The notes under the pieces are model-generated. The model was not told the DNA's origin. It saw only the letters and a list, made by a program, of their open reading frames with translations, and did not search any database. The position numbers were made by a program, and so were the translations under genes. Shown in pieces: positions 54,258 through 64,000 of a stretch of 64,000 bases of DNA. Source of the DNA: Furcasterigmium furcatum (lineage: Eukaryota; Ascomycota; Sordariomycetes; Glomerellales; Plectosphaerellaceae); contig BCIA01000001.1 in assembly GCA_001599815.1 (NCBI GenBank), forward strand, positions 4,654,934 through 4,718,933, written 5' to 3'. The number at the start of each line of letters is the position of its first letter. Position 1 is the first letter of the stretch.

Positions 54258-56091
54258 TCAGAGGCCAACTGGCCTTCGGGGGATAGAGTTACGCGCGCTC
54301 TGGGGGCTCTGAGGGCTCTGGGGGCTCTGGCCCAGACTGGGGGACTCATCTGGATGTACCGGGAAGTATGACGCGTAGGCGGACATATCGGAAGGGTGTC
54401 TGTTCAAGGAGAATGATGCAGTGCTGTCGTGCCGCGAAGGGGTGTAAGGGGTGCTGTCCGGACTGCCGAGAAGTGGTGCGTCACTGGTCATTGTGTCCCG
54501 ATTGCTCATTCTAGGCCTGGACGCAGGCTGCGGTTCCTGCGTCTGAGTCGAGACTCGACTAAGGGGCCCAAGGGGCTGCCCAGAGCTAGCCGCTGTATGT
54601 ATGGGGAGGGAGGACTGGCTCGGAACGGCCTCGTAATGGGTGGCTTGGATGTTGGACGTGCCGGACTCGGTGTCTTTCTCGCCTCCGTCTCCCCTGTTCA
54701 GAGGATTATGTCTGCTCACCATCTCTGGGAAAGGTATTAGCTCCGGTCCCAAAAGCGTACAACTCAAGGACATCAAAAAGTAGAAAGACTCACTAGATAT
54801 CATCTCCGCAAAGGTGAAGAGAGTTAGGAGCCCGAGGAAAATGGGAACCAGCTGTCCGAAGGAGGTCCCGTCCTGTTCCTCATTCCGCCCCCATTCGTTC
54901 TTCTCCAGCCATCCCGAGTTGTATACCCATCTTCGTAGATCTATCATGTATTTCGCTTCAAAACCAATGGTGACTCCGCTGACAGAAACACATCCGAGAA
55001 GATACAGCCCATAGATAAACATGACGGCCCCTCGTAATCGTGACCCAGTTTTCCCTGACGAGACAGGAGTCTTCCGGCCAAAGACCTTTCTGACTATGCC
55101 CAGTCGTTTTTCGCTTCTTCGAATAAAACGAACCCCCTCCACGATGATGGCCGCCCCGTAGCAGAGAAGGATGATGAGGAAGAAGTTCCATCCCTCGATC
55201 CTATTCCCGGGGGTGCTCTCAACAAAGGTCTGGACTGTGTTGCCGTCCGTGAATGACTGGCTAAACGTGTCGACAAACGATCCGTTTTTGCCTTGGAAGC
55301 AAGCCGCAAGCATGAGGAGGGGGCTGTTTCTTTCATCTGCGGGAGGCACCTTTGATGGAAAGGGGATGTCATTGGTGGCGTTCTGATTCGTGAGCAGCAG
55401 GCCAGAAAAGATGAAGACGCCTGTGATCACAATGATCCGAAGAAGGGCGAGATATGGGTAGTGCCAGTAGTCTCGCACGACGGCGATGGATAGGAGATGG
55501 GTCGCACAGGTCAGGAGCATCATGTTGGCGACGATGCTGTAGTGATATGCCGTGATGGAGCAGCCCTTCCAATAGCGGAGAGCGATGGCGTAGGCGCCGC
55601 CGGTGAAGACCTGCTGGTCAGAACAGGACTGGACGAGGGCTTCCAGCATCCGGCTGAAGCTCAAGCCACCACATCTGCGCCGAGTCTTCTTTCTCTTCTC
55701 TTCTCTGCGAACCGCAAGTATTAGTCAGTTTTCAGTTTCTGTGTATGAAATTAATAGGCCGACTTTGCGTACGGAGACAACCGTGATTTCCAGTGACAGG
55801 CCTTCGAAAAGGCCCAGAGCAGGTCGATAGCACTCAGAACCAGAGCAAACGAAGTCACGCCGATGAACATGGACACAATCTTGAAGCAAAAGGTTAGGTG
55901 TGGGCCATGACAGGAAACAGTGGGAGGAGACGACTTACACCGATGCCGGCAACATCGCCGTCAGGGGGGACTTCGCCGTGACCATATATCCCAACGAAGT
56001 TTTCCTCGTCGGTGGAATTGAGCCTGAAGTCACAGTTGATGGTGACGTTGTAGCGAGTTCGGCATTCATACACTGAAACATAAGCGCCCAT
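54258..56091 (-). CDS. Multi-pass fungal membrane protein, unknown function
   Basis: A 545-residue protein from four exons: 55939-56091, 55773-55879, 54794-55704 and 54258-54724, phases consistent. The luminal-type N-terminus (MGAYVSVYECRTRYNVTINCDF) holds Cys residues and an N-glycosylation sequon. About seven membrane helices follow (IVSMFIGVTSFALVLSAIDLLW, SIVANMMLLTCATHLLSIAVV, LLRIIVITGVFIFSGLLL, FFLIILLCYGAAIIV, GAVMFIYGLYLLGCVSVSGVTI, LVPIFLGLLTLFTFAEMI). The cytosolic tail of about 150 residues is Ser/Pro-rich with SPQSPQSPQS repeats. The 69-nt intron 54725-54793 is stop-free in frame and was removed on the strength of its GTGAGT donor and TTTCCCAG acceptor. It looks like a lineage-conserved fungal family of unknown role. 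Confidence 0.78.
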
Positions 56092-57491
56092 GTCGGAAAC
56101 GATTGGAGATGGTCAGTTCGGAGCTGTGAGAAGATGCGGATCAATATCGATCAGGTAGTGAGTGACATGTGAAACCGCCAGCACACAAGCAACTTGAGCA
56201 TTGGTTCGAGGCATCAAGCGGACTGAGCAGATTGTGGGGCCGAAGAAGCTTATATGCTATGTGTCATTTAATCTTTCTGAACGGATTCTTCTCCGTTCTA
56301 TCATTAATCCATTCCCCGATTCCCAGGTGAAGTCACTACCACCAGGCTCTACTGGCCAGGGCCATAAATGTCCCAAAAAAAGAAGATGCATTTTCTGTCG
56401 GCCAAGAAAGACGGCTGGCAAATGCGCAAATCAGAAAACACCGATGCGGGCTGTGCTCGACGCCCAATTGGGGGCGATATGCAGGCTGAGGACTGGAAAT
56501 GCAGTGATGGGAGACCAGTGTATTCAGCTGCTGGGTTGCACAACATCACGGCTACCACACCGAGACGGGTTTCTTGAGCGGGGTAGATAAGAGGCAGAAT
56601 AAACCATTCCATGTCGTGGTAATTATAGAAACCGCTTCGTTGACATGCGGCCCAAGCCACGCGCCGGTCCGACAGTCTCGTCCATGTAACCGTCACAGTG
56701 GCAGATTGGAGCATTCTGGGCCCAAGATCGGCATCTGAATTTCCGTACCCAACGCTCAGCGGATGACCAGGTGTGTCAACTCGCTTCGGGATACTGGATG
56801 TTCATGAATTTCGTCCTGAACGGAAGGGAGAAATACTTGCCGATCAACCAACCTCGGTCTTCGTGCAATCTGATAGATATCACTGCTTGACTTGACGGAC
56901 ATCACTGACCTGGAATATTACTACTACTGAATCTTCCTGGACTCATTGCTCTACACTGGGAAGGTCGGCAGACTTCAGGGTCTGAGCCGACGGACTTACA
57001 CTATTTCTTCGGCCGAGGTGAGCAGAGCAAGAGGACTTCCTATCTGTTGAGTGGGCTTATATATACAATTTACGATCCGAAAAACTTGCACGACGCAGTG
57101 ACACTATTAGACATACATTCAAGAAGAATGTAATTGGCCTTTATTTTTGATAGAGGCATCGTCGGCCAGGTCAATCCTTCTCAGGCAGCAGGCGCCACTG
57201 GGATCTGACGGAAGCTTCTTATCGATAAGCTTTTGGCTGCCTTCAAGGTTCCACGCGACGCGCCTAGTCCAACTTCCCCCGCGATTCCAGAAGCAACCCC
57301 GCGACGTCGCCAGCATCGAGAAGGAGGAGGAGGAGCCTTGCAGTATTCGTTCTTCTTTCTCTGTTGATTTCTACTTACTTAATGGGTTGCATCACTCTTC
57401 TTTCCGACGTCCTACACGTTTGAGCACCGGCGCTTGTCGACACTATGTCGACCTGGAGCCACAGGAATCGCGACACTGCCAAACTGCCGAC
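56092..57491. other. 1.4-kb divergent intergenic region
   Basis: Promoters of the membrane protein and of the MTRKLPWK gene. Open frames are short. No gene, tRNA or repeat was recognised. Confidence 0.5.
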
Positions 57492-58747
57492 ATGACGCGA
57501 AAATTACCCTGGAAACGAGCTTCGAACGCCGTGAAAGATGACCCAGGAGCACCTGCCACGCCGATCGCTCGCGCGATCTCCCGCGCCAGCCCCCAGATCA
57601 GCCGAGGGCGGACACCTCAAGCGGCTTCAGGAAGAAGCACACCCGCATCTACGGGGAACCATGCTTATCGCCCTGGTACGTATCGTTCCATCCTCGCAAA
57701 GCCCGAGCAGTTCACTGACGCCGCAGCAGCCCGTACACCATCTACCTCACCTCCCCCGCAGCCCCTTCCAGAACAGTAACTGTCTCCCTCACACCGAAGA
57801 AAACCTGAGCTGACCGGTGCAGGCACATGCTCGAGGGGCTTGACAATGACGACCGGTATCGCATGGTGGAAGACGAGTTCTTCGCCATGGCGGGCATGTT
57901 CACCGCCTATCTGCACAGGGCTGAGTACCAGCGGCTTAAGAACCAGGCAAAGTCCCAGAACGCAGAGACCATCGCCAACATCTCGCGACCCGTCGTTGGG
58001 TCTTTGACTGAGATTGCGCGCAAGCGCCAGGAGGACGTCCTCCGGAGACGGAAACAGCAAGAGGCTCTTAAGAGGGTCAGAGGCGACGCCGGAATCCAGG
58101 ACCACAGCGCCGATGAGGACGATGCGCCGTGGACGGGCACTGCACTGCAGGGGCTCATGGACAACTCGCGCAAGGAGGAGGTTCCACTCACGAGACTCGT
58201 CCGGGGCCCTCCTGCAGCAACCAGCAGGCCTCCTTTCACTCACCGAAATCAGCATCGCTCAGAGCCAACACGGGCCACGGCCCTCGCGAGTCCTTCCCCC
58301 AGACTTAATGGGGGCCGTCCTCCACTGGCTACTCAGGGCCAGAAACGATCTCTTGACGAGACGGAAACCGAATCTGACGATGATGATGACCTCGGCGCTG
58401 GGATACCCGACCGAGTACAGGTACCTACTGCAGGGAGCAGGGCAGCACAGCCCACCCACGCCACTCCTGTTACTCGGCACCCACAGTCAACAGCGGCAAC
58501 CAAGGACACAGCGCCACGAGTTTCCCATTCTGCTCCCCGTCGCCGGGTAACCGAGTCTATGTCGACACCTTCCAAGGCCTTGAGTAGTCCTGCGGTCAAG
58601 GAGGCGTCGGACTCGGAGGATTCCGACCCATTCACGATCTTCAAGGATCGACGACGTCGCGAGAAGGACCGCAAGAGACCGACTAAAGCTGAGAAGAAGG
58701 ATCAAGACGGCAAAATCCCTGACATCATCCCGACTTTCCTCTTGTGA
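57492..58747 (+). CDS. Conserved fungal protein (MTRKLPWK type), function unknown
   Basis: The first exon begins MTRKLPWKRASN, a start I recognise from uncharacterised filamentous-fungal proteins. A definite intron at 57776-57822 joins PLPEQ to HMLEGLDNDDRYRMVEDEFFAMAGMFTAYLHRAEYQRLKNQA, the conserved core. A second, likely intron at 57676-57726 (GTACGT, CTGAC branch, GCAG; 51 nt, stop-free) would join YRP to AARTPSTSPPPQ. The product is about 385 residues with this removed, 402 with it kept. The core is helical with NISRPVVGSLTEIARKRQEDVLRRRKQQ. The rest is low-complexity, Ser/Pro-rich and basic, with an acidic patch and a Lys/Arg-rich end, suggesting a nuclear location. Confidence 0.85.
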
Positions 58748-59348
58748 CGGCATCATCTCTCGGCGATGACACGGAATATTCACATCTCCAGCGAGAGAGT
58801 CAGAGCTGTGGGGTGCTGGGCCTGGAGCGCACCAAACGTCACTTATGACATGGGGCATGGTCACCGGCGTTCTGGAGCAGGGGCACATAGGTGTTAATGG
58901 GAGGCATGGCTCATTGCCGTTTGCGAAGATCTATGATCGGGCACCAGCTTATCATGTCTTGGCCCGCAGCCTCAAGGCTTTGGTGTAGCTAGGTCGATCA
59001 TCTGAATACATCATGATACCCGCGGATCCTCCGCTCCCGAGTGGCGCTTTCTTCAGAACCCATACGTCCTGTGCTTGCGGTGGGCGAGTCCTACTGATTA
59101 CGTCAAAGACGTATATATGCCCGACCGGGCCTGGATGACGGGAACCAGCTGTTTGAAGGTCTGCGCCATTCCATATTTTGCCTGCTGTGCACGGCTCCAA
59201 GTGATGGAAGCTCAGCGCGTTCATGAGCCGCTGGAGACCCTGGCGCCTTCGAGCGCATGCCGCGGCAAGCAATCTCTTGCTCGATCAACGCGACAGCTAC
59301 TCTCGTCGAGTCAAGAAATGTTGTTCGCTCGATCATTTCCTTGTCTCC
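58748..59348. other. Convergent 3' intergenic region
   Basis: A 0.6-kb stretch between two convergent genes. No gene was seen. Confidence 0.5.
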
Positions 59349-60077
59349 TCACACCTCCTTCAGGAAGTGAGCCTTGTACCTCTTGTTCGCCCTGTCCGCC
59401 CCGCGGACGAGGAACTGGTCTCCGTGAAGCTCGAAAGCGAAACGTCTCGGAGGCGCCGTTCCATCTTCTGTCGGCTCCTCGTCGCCATTCGGCGCTGCCA
59501 GCTCGTCGACGGGTATCTCGACCCGGAACATGGTCCCTTCCTTCGGCACGAGCTTGATCTCGTTCTTGGGCGTGATGATCTCGAAGATGAACTTAGCGTC
59601 CTTGATGACGATGCCCTTGATGCCCACGCGGCTGGGGCAGCTGCTCCTCGAGACCTCAACCTCGGCGCCGTGGAATTCGGCGGAGCTCAGTTTAGCCGCG
59701 GCGCCCTGGCCGCCTGTGTAGAGTTCACTGCCAAGGATCTCGCGGATGTAACCCAGCCAGAGGTTGTTGAGGGGTTCGAAGACGGAGTATTTCTGGCCCT
59801 TGCGCGGGATGTCGTAGAGGCCGAGGGCGCGGCGCTTGCGGGAGGGGAGGGGCGCCGGGCGGAGCTTCTGTTTCCGCTTCTTGTCCTCGCGGGACTTGCG
59901 GCGGGAATCGCGAGCGTTCTTGCGCGTCGCGACGACGGTTGGCGGCGGGGATGTTGGACGGAGGTAGAGGTTGCGGAACTGGATCTTGTCGTTGTAGATG
60001 CGGTCGACAGATGTGGGCGAGTGGGCGCGCTCGAGAAGGGACTTGGTCACCGTCGCCGCATCGGAGGGAGCCGCCAT
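59349..60077 (-). CDS. POP4: RNase P/MRP protein subunit Pop4 (Rpp29)
   Basis: A 242-residue intronless protein. The N-terminal half is basic (RKNARDSRRKSREDKKRKQKLRP). It leads to the family signature ALGLYDIPRKGQKYSVFEPLNNLWLGYIREIL and an Sm-like barrel (AEFHGAEVEVSRSSCPSRVGIKGIVIKDAKFIFEIIT, PKEGTMFRVEIP, FELHGDQFLVRGADRANKRYK). It is part of the nuclear ribonucleoproteins that mature tRNA 5' ends and pre-rRNA. It shares a 430-bp divergent promoter with the acyltransferase. Confidence 0.94.
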   Translation of the reverse strand: MAAPSDAATVTKSLLERAHSPTSVDRIYNDKIQFRNLYLRPTSPPPTVVATRKNARDSRRKSREDKKRKQKLRPAPLPSRKRRALGLYDIPRKGQKYSVFEPLNNLWLGYIREILGSELYTGGQGAAAKLSSAEFHGAEVEVSRSSCPSRVGIKGIVIKDAKFIFEIITPKNEIKLVPKEGTMFRVEIPVDELAAPNGDEEPTEDGTAPPRRFAFELHGDQFLVRGADRANKRYKAHFLKEV

Positions 60078-60507
60078 GGCGGGCAGTTGGATTGTCGGGG
60101 AGGCGACGTCGCTGGCGAGTTTCCGTGGGAGTCGGACGGTGATGTTGAGGTGACAGTGGACGAGCAGACGTGAGCTGTGGTGGAGTTGGAAAATTAAATG
60201 TTAGTGCAGCAGACCGACAAGGGAGCTTCACATGCGCTAAAGCGGGTTCCGGCTGTGACGTCGAAGCTCGGCTTTGGGCTGTGACCCACTTCCCCGTGCC
60301 ATCCATCGGCTCGAATCTCCAGTGACGACCAGCTACCCGGGGAACCCCAGCCGCGGATTGCATACCCCGTGAACGTCAATGCGACTCGTCCTGCCTGTTG
60401 GCTTTTACGTCTTCCACGGACGATGGCCCTCTTGATCCGGCCGTGACGGAGCATCCTGGAATCCACAGACACGACGAACCAGCGCGTCGAACCACCACAA
60501 CGCGACA
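60078..60507. promoter_or_regulatory. Divergent promoter of POP4 and the acyltransferase
   Basis: A 430-bp region between two divergent start codons. No particular element was recognised. Confidence 0.5.
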
Positions 60508-63136
60508 ATGACGAACGACGAGAAGGGTGTTGGTCCGGCAAGCGATTCGGCGCCGGACCTCCAGATCCTTGGCGATGAGATTACTCTGCAGCCCAGCGGC
60601 TACTTCGAGCCATCGACGAGGAAAGACGAGAAGGAGGAGGCGCTCATGGAGCACATGGCCCGTTTCCGTTCCGAGCCCCTACAGTAAGTTCCCACAGCTA
60701 CCCTCTCCCTCTCCCTCTCCCTCTACCCTCTTCCCTGCCATAGCTAACCCGCATCTCGTACAGATTCCTCCGAGAAGTGTCCCTTCACGTATCCGGCCAA
60801 GGCTGGCGCGCTTACGATGACGTTATCGGCCAACCTCTCTTCTACCCCGGCTTCAGCGATCGAATGAAAGACTCCATCCTCTCAGCCCCGTTGCTGCGGA
60901 ACAAGATCACCGAGTTGGCCGAGAAGCGTGTGATTGTGGAGGAGAAAGAGGGTCTTCTGGACAAGAATGATAAGGACTACCTCGTCAAGCGCGCCCGGAG
61001 ACGCTCGACCATCGAAGCCGGCATCCAGGAGGTGGCCGAGAAGATGACGGATGACATGATCTGCAAGTTCGAAAGCAAGACGTTCATCCGCGGCGCATAC
61101 TACCTCACCACACAGCTGACGCTCCGAGCGTACCACCAGGGCATCCACGTCTCTAGCGAGGAGGTGCTGCGCCTGAGGAAGGTTGCGCAGGAGGCGGCCA
61201 AGAAGAAGCAGAGCATCGTGTTCCTGCCCTGCCACAGGTCCCATGTCGACTATGTCTCGCTGCAGCTCATCTGTTACCGGCTCGGACTGGGCTTGCCGGT
61301 TGTTGTCGCCGGTGACAACCTCAACTTCCCCCTCCTCGGCACATTCCTGCAGAATGCCGGCGCCATGTGGATCCGGAGGTCTTTTGGCGACGACCAGCTG
61401 TATTCAACCCTCGTCCAGACATATATTGATACGCTGCTGCAGCAGGGGTACAACTTTGAATGTTTCATCGAAGGCGGGAGGTCGCGGACGGGCAAGCTCT
61501 TGCCGCCAAAGTTCGGCATCCTCAACTTCGTCATGGATAGTATTCTGTCCGGGAGGACGGAGGACACCATTATTTGCCCCGTTAGTACACAGTACGACAA
61601 GGTCATCGAGACCGAGGGATACGTTACAGAGCTCCTGGGCGTGCCAAAGAAAAAGGAGAACCTGGCAGACTTCTTGTCGGGGGGGTCGTCAGTGCTTTCG
61701 CTCCGGCTGGGGAGAGTGGACGTCAGGTTCCACGAGCCCTGGAGTCTGCGTGGCTTCATTGACGAGCAACTCACGAAGCTGTCCAAGATCCCATCGAGCC
61801 TAAGCCTCGATGTCAAGGACCCCAACAACACGCAAATCCGCCACAAGTTGTTGCGCACACTGGGCTACCAAGTCCTGTCCGACATCAATGATGTCTCTGT
61901 CGTCATGCCGACAGCCCTGATCGGCACTGTCCTCCTGACACTCAGAGGTCGCGGAGTGGGCAAGGCGGAGCTGGAACGCCGCGTCCAATGGCTCACAGAC
62001 AGAGTTCGAATCAAGGGAGGTCGCGTGGCTCACTTCGGCAACGCGCCTCTGTCGGAGATCATCGAGCGTGGTTTGGAAGTGTTGGGCAAAGACCTCGTCG
62101 GCATCGTCACTGGACTACCCGAGCCCACGTACTTCGCCGTGGATCGTTTCCAGCTGTCGTTCTACCGAAACATGACCATCCATCTCTTCATCTCGGAGGC
62201 CATCGTCAGCGTCGCCATGTATACCAAGGTCAAGCAGGGCGGCGGGCCCTCCGTGCAGGACATCAGCTACGGAGAGCTCTTGTCTCAGATCCAGTTCCTG
62301 TCTTCGCTCTTCCGCGGCGAATTCATCTTCCCCAGCGAAGGCCTGGACGCCAACATCGATAAAACCCTGCGCGGCCTCGAGATGGACAAGATTCTCCAGG
62401 TCACGAGGGACGAGCAAGGAAAGGCTGTCAAGGTCGGGTTGCACCCTGATGAGCGGACGGCCGGCCGGGAAAACTACGACTTTTACTGCTTCCTGATCTG
62501 GCCTTTCATTGAGGCCAGTTGGCTGGCGGCCGTGTCCCTCATGGGCCTGACCCCTCCCCTCCATGAGAAGGAGGAAGTCTGGCTCGAGGTGGGGAAAACA
62601 CAAGACAGCGCTCAGGTGGTAAGTAAACAAAGACCTGTCTCACGGAACATGTGGCTAACAGCTGCCCCCAGCTCGGCAAGACCCTCTACCATCAAGGTGA
62701 TCTCAGCTACTTCGAGGCAGTCAACAAGGAGACCCTCAAGAACTCCTTCCAGCGATTCGAAGAAGAGGGTATCGTCCAGGTCGTCAAGTCAAAGGACCCC
62801 AAGGTCCCACCCCGCCTGCGTCTCGCGCCTGAATGGAGCCCTTCTCGTGACGCCCAGACCGGCGCCCTGGTCGCGAGCGGCCGACTCTGGGACTTTACCG
62901 AGAAGATTGCCTCGAGCCGTCGCGAGGGCAAGAACCGCCGCGACGGCGCAACCGTCAGCACGCGCGTTTTGCGGCTTACGGACCTCCTTGGCGCTCAGCT
63001 GTTCGAGGCCGCGAAGAACCCCGACGCGAAGACGGGCTTCTCGCCGACGCTGAGCCGCGAGGATGCGGTACAGTTCAAGAAGACCCTCAAGGAACAGAAG
63101 AGGCGGCGGACACTTGAGGGCCGGGCGCATTTGTAA
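60508..63136 (+). CDS. Glycerol-3-phosphate/dihydroxyacetone-phosphate acyltransferase (PlsB/GNPAT type)
   Basis: An 831-residue protein from three exons (60508-60683, 60764-62618 and 62672-63136). It transfers an acyl group to the sn-1 position of glycerol-3-phosphate or DHAP. The four acyltransferase blocks are visible: LPCHRSHVDY (HX4D, about residue 217), GAMWIRRSFGDD, CFIEGGRSRTGKLLPPKFG (about 293) and IICPVSTQYDKVIE. The layout follows bacterial PlsB and animal GNPAT rather than the multi-pass Sct1/Gpt2 enzymes of yeast. The protein ends in Ala-His-Leu, a match to the peroxisomal PTS1 consensus, consistent with a peroxisomal DHAP acyltransferase. Substrate choice between G3P and DHAP is not decided by sequence. 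Confidence 0.93.
60703..60724 (+). repeat. CTCTCC microsatellite in intron 1 of the acyltransferase
   Basis: About three and a half tandem CTCTCC units lie in the first intron, shortly after the donor at 60684. It is pyrimidine-rich, may vary between strains, and has no assigned role. Confidence 0.7.
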
Positions 63137-63291
63137 TTGTATGGTCATTACTATGTTTCAGAGTACAGAAGTTCTTGTTTTTACAGCGCGGTTCTCGAAC
63201 GATCTGAGGCTGTGGGATTCGTGGCAAAATCCATAGACGGCCCTCTCTATATGCAAGGCTAGTTATTCCAACACGTCAAACACCTTCCATC
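63137..63291. other. Convergent 3' intergenic spacer
   Basis: 155 bp between the convergent acyltransferase and pantoate ligase stop codons. No gene was seen. Confidence 0.5.
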
Positions 63292-64000
63292 CTACTCTGC
63301 TTTTGGTTTCAAGATGATGTTGTCGATGAGCCGCACAGCTGGGCCGTTGCTGTGTCCCAGGTCTTCGCCGGGTTGCGGGTCCTCGACAGGCAGCATCTTC
63401 ACGGCGCCGCTCAGGATGGCCCCCTTGGCCGGGTCGACCGTATCGACCTCCTCCATGGTCTCTGGGTCAGACAGAGCAATGTAGTCGACCTCAAATAGGA
63501 CCCTCTCGCCCGGGGGCAAACCAAGCTGCCCGTCCAGAGTCTGTGATGCCACCGCCCGTGCCGCCCCGAGAATAGATTCCCTGTCGACCTTACCCGCGGC
63601 GTACTCTGCCTCGGCCGCTTGCAACGACCTGTTCAGAACAATGGCCTCCCTGCGCCTCCGCGTGCCGAGATACACATTGCGCGAACTCAGGGCCAGGCCG
63701 TCACTTTCCCGGATGGTAGGGCCGACGACGACCTCGATGGGCAGCATGAAGTCCCGGACGAGGCGGCGGATGACGATGGTCTGCTGGACGTCCTTCTGGC
63801 CAAAGTACACCTTGTCGGGCTGCACGGCGTTGAAGAGCTTCATGCAGACGGTGGCGACGCCGCGGAAGAAGGTCGGGCGGGTCGTGCCCTCGAGTAGGTT
63901 GCTCAGGGGGGTGATGCTGACGAAGCTGCCGGTGGAGTGGACCTCCTGGCCGGGGAAGCCCTCGGGGTACATCTCGGGGGTGGTGGGGGCGAAGACGGCG
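63292..64000 (-). CDS. PAN6: Pantoate-beta-alanine ligase, 5' part outside the window
   Basis: The C-terminal roughly 235 residues are present. The frame runs off the right edge (AVFAPTTPEMYPEGFPGQEV), so the start and the ATP-binding N-terminus are missing. The enzyme joins pantoate and beta-alanine using ATP to make pantothenate. Signatures are FFRGVATVCMKLFNAVQPDKVYFGQKDVQQ, the pantoate site IRESDGLALSSRNVYL, and the C-terminal domain with VLFEVDYIALSDPETMEEV. The frame ends in KPKAE. Fungal homologues are about 330-380 residues, so about a third is missing. Confidence 0.95.
   Translation of the reverse strand, partial: AVFAPTTPEMYPEGFPGQEVHSTGSFVSITPLSNLLEGTTRPTFFRGVATVCMKLFNAVQPDKVYFGQKDVQQTIVIRRLVRDFMLPIEVVVGPTIRESDGLALSSRNVYLGTRRRREAIVLNRSLQAAEAEYAAGKVDRESILGAARAVASQTLDGQLGLPPGERVLFEVDYIALSDPETMEEVDTVDPAKGAILSGAVKMLPVEDPQPGEDLGHSNGPAVRLIDNIILKPKAE

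Noticed and set aside
1..64000. tRNA genes, CRISPR arrays, transposons
   Set aside because: No A-box/B-box pair with a plausible cloverleaf, no spaced direct repeats, and no transposase or terminal-repeat signature were seen by eye. A tRNAscan-SE or RepeatMasker run would be decisive.

Overview
The window reads as nuclear DNA of a filamentous ascomycete, most likely a Sordariomycete (Glomerellales such as Colletotrichum or Verticillium would fit, but that placement is inference). Genes are monocistronic on both strands, with short introns of about 50-95 nt (GTAAGT/GTGAGT/GTACGT donors, CTNAC-like branch sites, YAG acceptors) and GC-rich third codon positions. The gene set is fungal: ERG8, DBP7, a HET-C2-type glycolipid transfer protein, a bilirubin-oxidase-type multicopper oxidase and a secreted pectate lyase. 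The pectate lyase points to a plant-associated life style. I saw no tRNA, rRNA, CRISPR array, prophage or intact transposon.

Layout. 0.4-1.8 kb: a broken FMN-dependent 2-hydroxyacid oxidase. 2.2-2.6 kb: a small membrane protein. 4.8-6.7 kb: multicopper oxidase. 6.8-8.1 kb: mannose-6-phosphate isomerase. 8.5-10.2 kb: large secreted glycoprotein. 11.3-12.2 kb: HET-C2/GLTP. 12.7-13.7 kb: CmcJ/AsaB-type oxygenase-like protein. 14.6-17.4 kb: phospholipase D. 18.0-19.0 kb: pectate lyase. 20.1-22.5 kb: cytosolic tryptophanyl-tRNA synthetase, with 13 introns and an apparent one-nucleotide exon. 22.9-24.1 kb: conserved nuclear-type protein. 24.5-24.9 kb: small membrane protein. 25.2-27.5 kb: DBP7. 27.9-29.4 kb: ERG8. 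30.2-33.7 kb: large PPR protein. 33.7-39.6 kb: gene-poor stretch with one small three-exon gene at 36.3-36.8 kb. 39.6-41.2 kb: aldehyde dehydrogenase. 41.5-42.5 kb: ESF2. 42.8-44.6 kb: NMD3. 45.2-46.5 kb: ASA1. 48.3-50.2 kb: MFS exporter. 50.6-51.6 kb: ribose-5-phosphate isomerase. 52.2-53.8 kb: lectin-like membrane protein with an in-frame TAG. 54.3-56.1 kb: multi-pass membrane protein. 57.5-58.7 kb: conserved fungal protein. 59.3-60.1 kb: POP4. 60.5-63.1 kb: GPAT/DHAPAT-type acyltransferase. 63.3 kb to the end: pantoate-beta-alanine ligase, cut by the window edge.

The genes do not form a biosynthetic cluster. Most are housekeeping: ribosome biogenesis and export (DBP7, ESF2, NMD3), RNA processing (POP4), translation (WRS1), organelle expression (PPR) and central or lipid metabolism (PMI, ERG8, RKI1, acyltransferase, PLD, pantoate ligase). 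They are interspersed with accessory genes of environmental life (laccase-like oxidase, pectate lyase, MFS pump, oxygenase-like protein, secreted and lectin-like proteins). The most unusual signals are the single-nucleotide exon in the TrpRS gene, the in-frame stop separating a lectin-like ectodomain from its membrane anchor, and a peroxisomal-type C-terminus on the DHAP/G3P acyltransferase.
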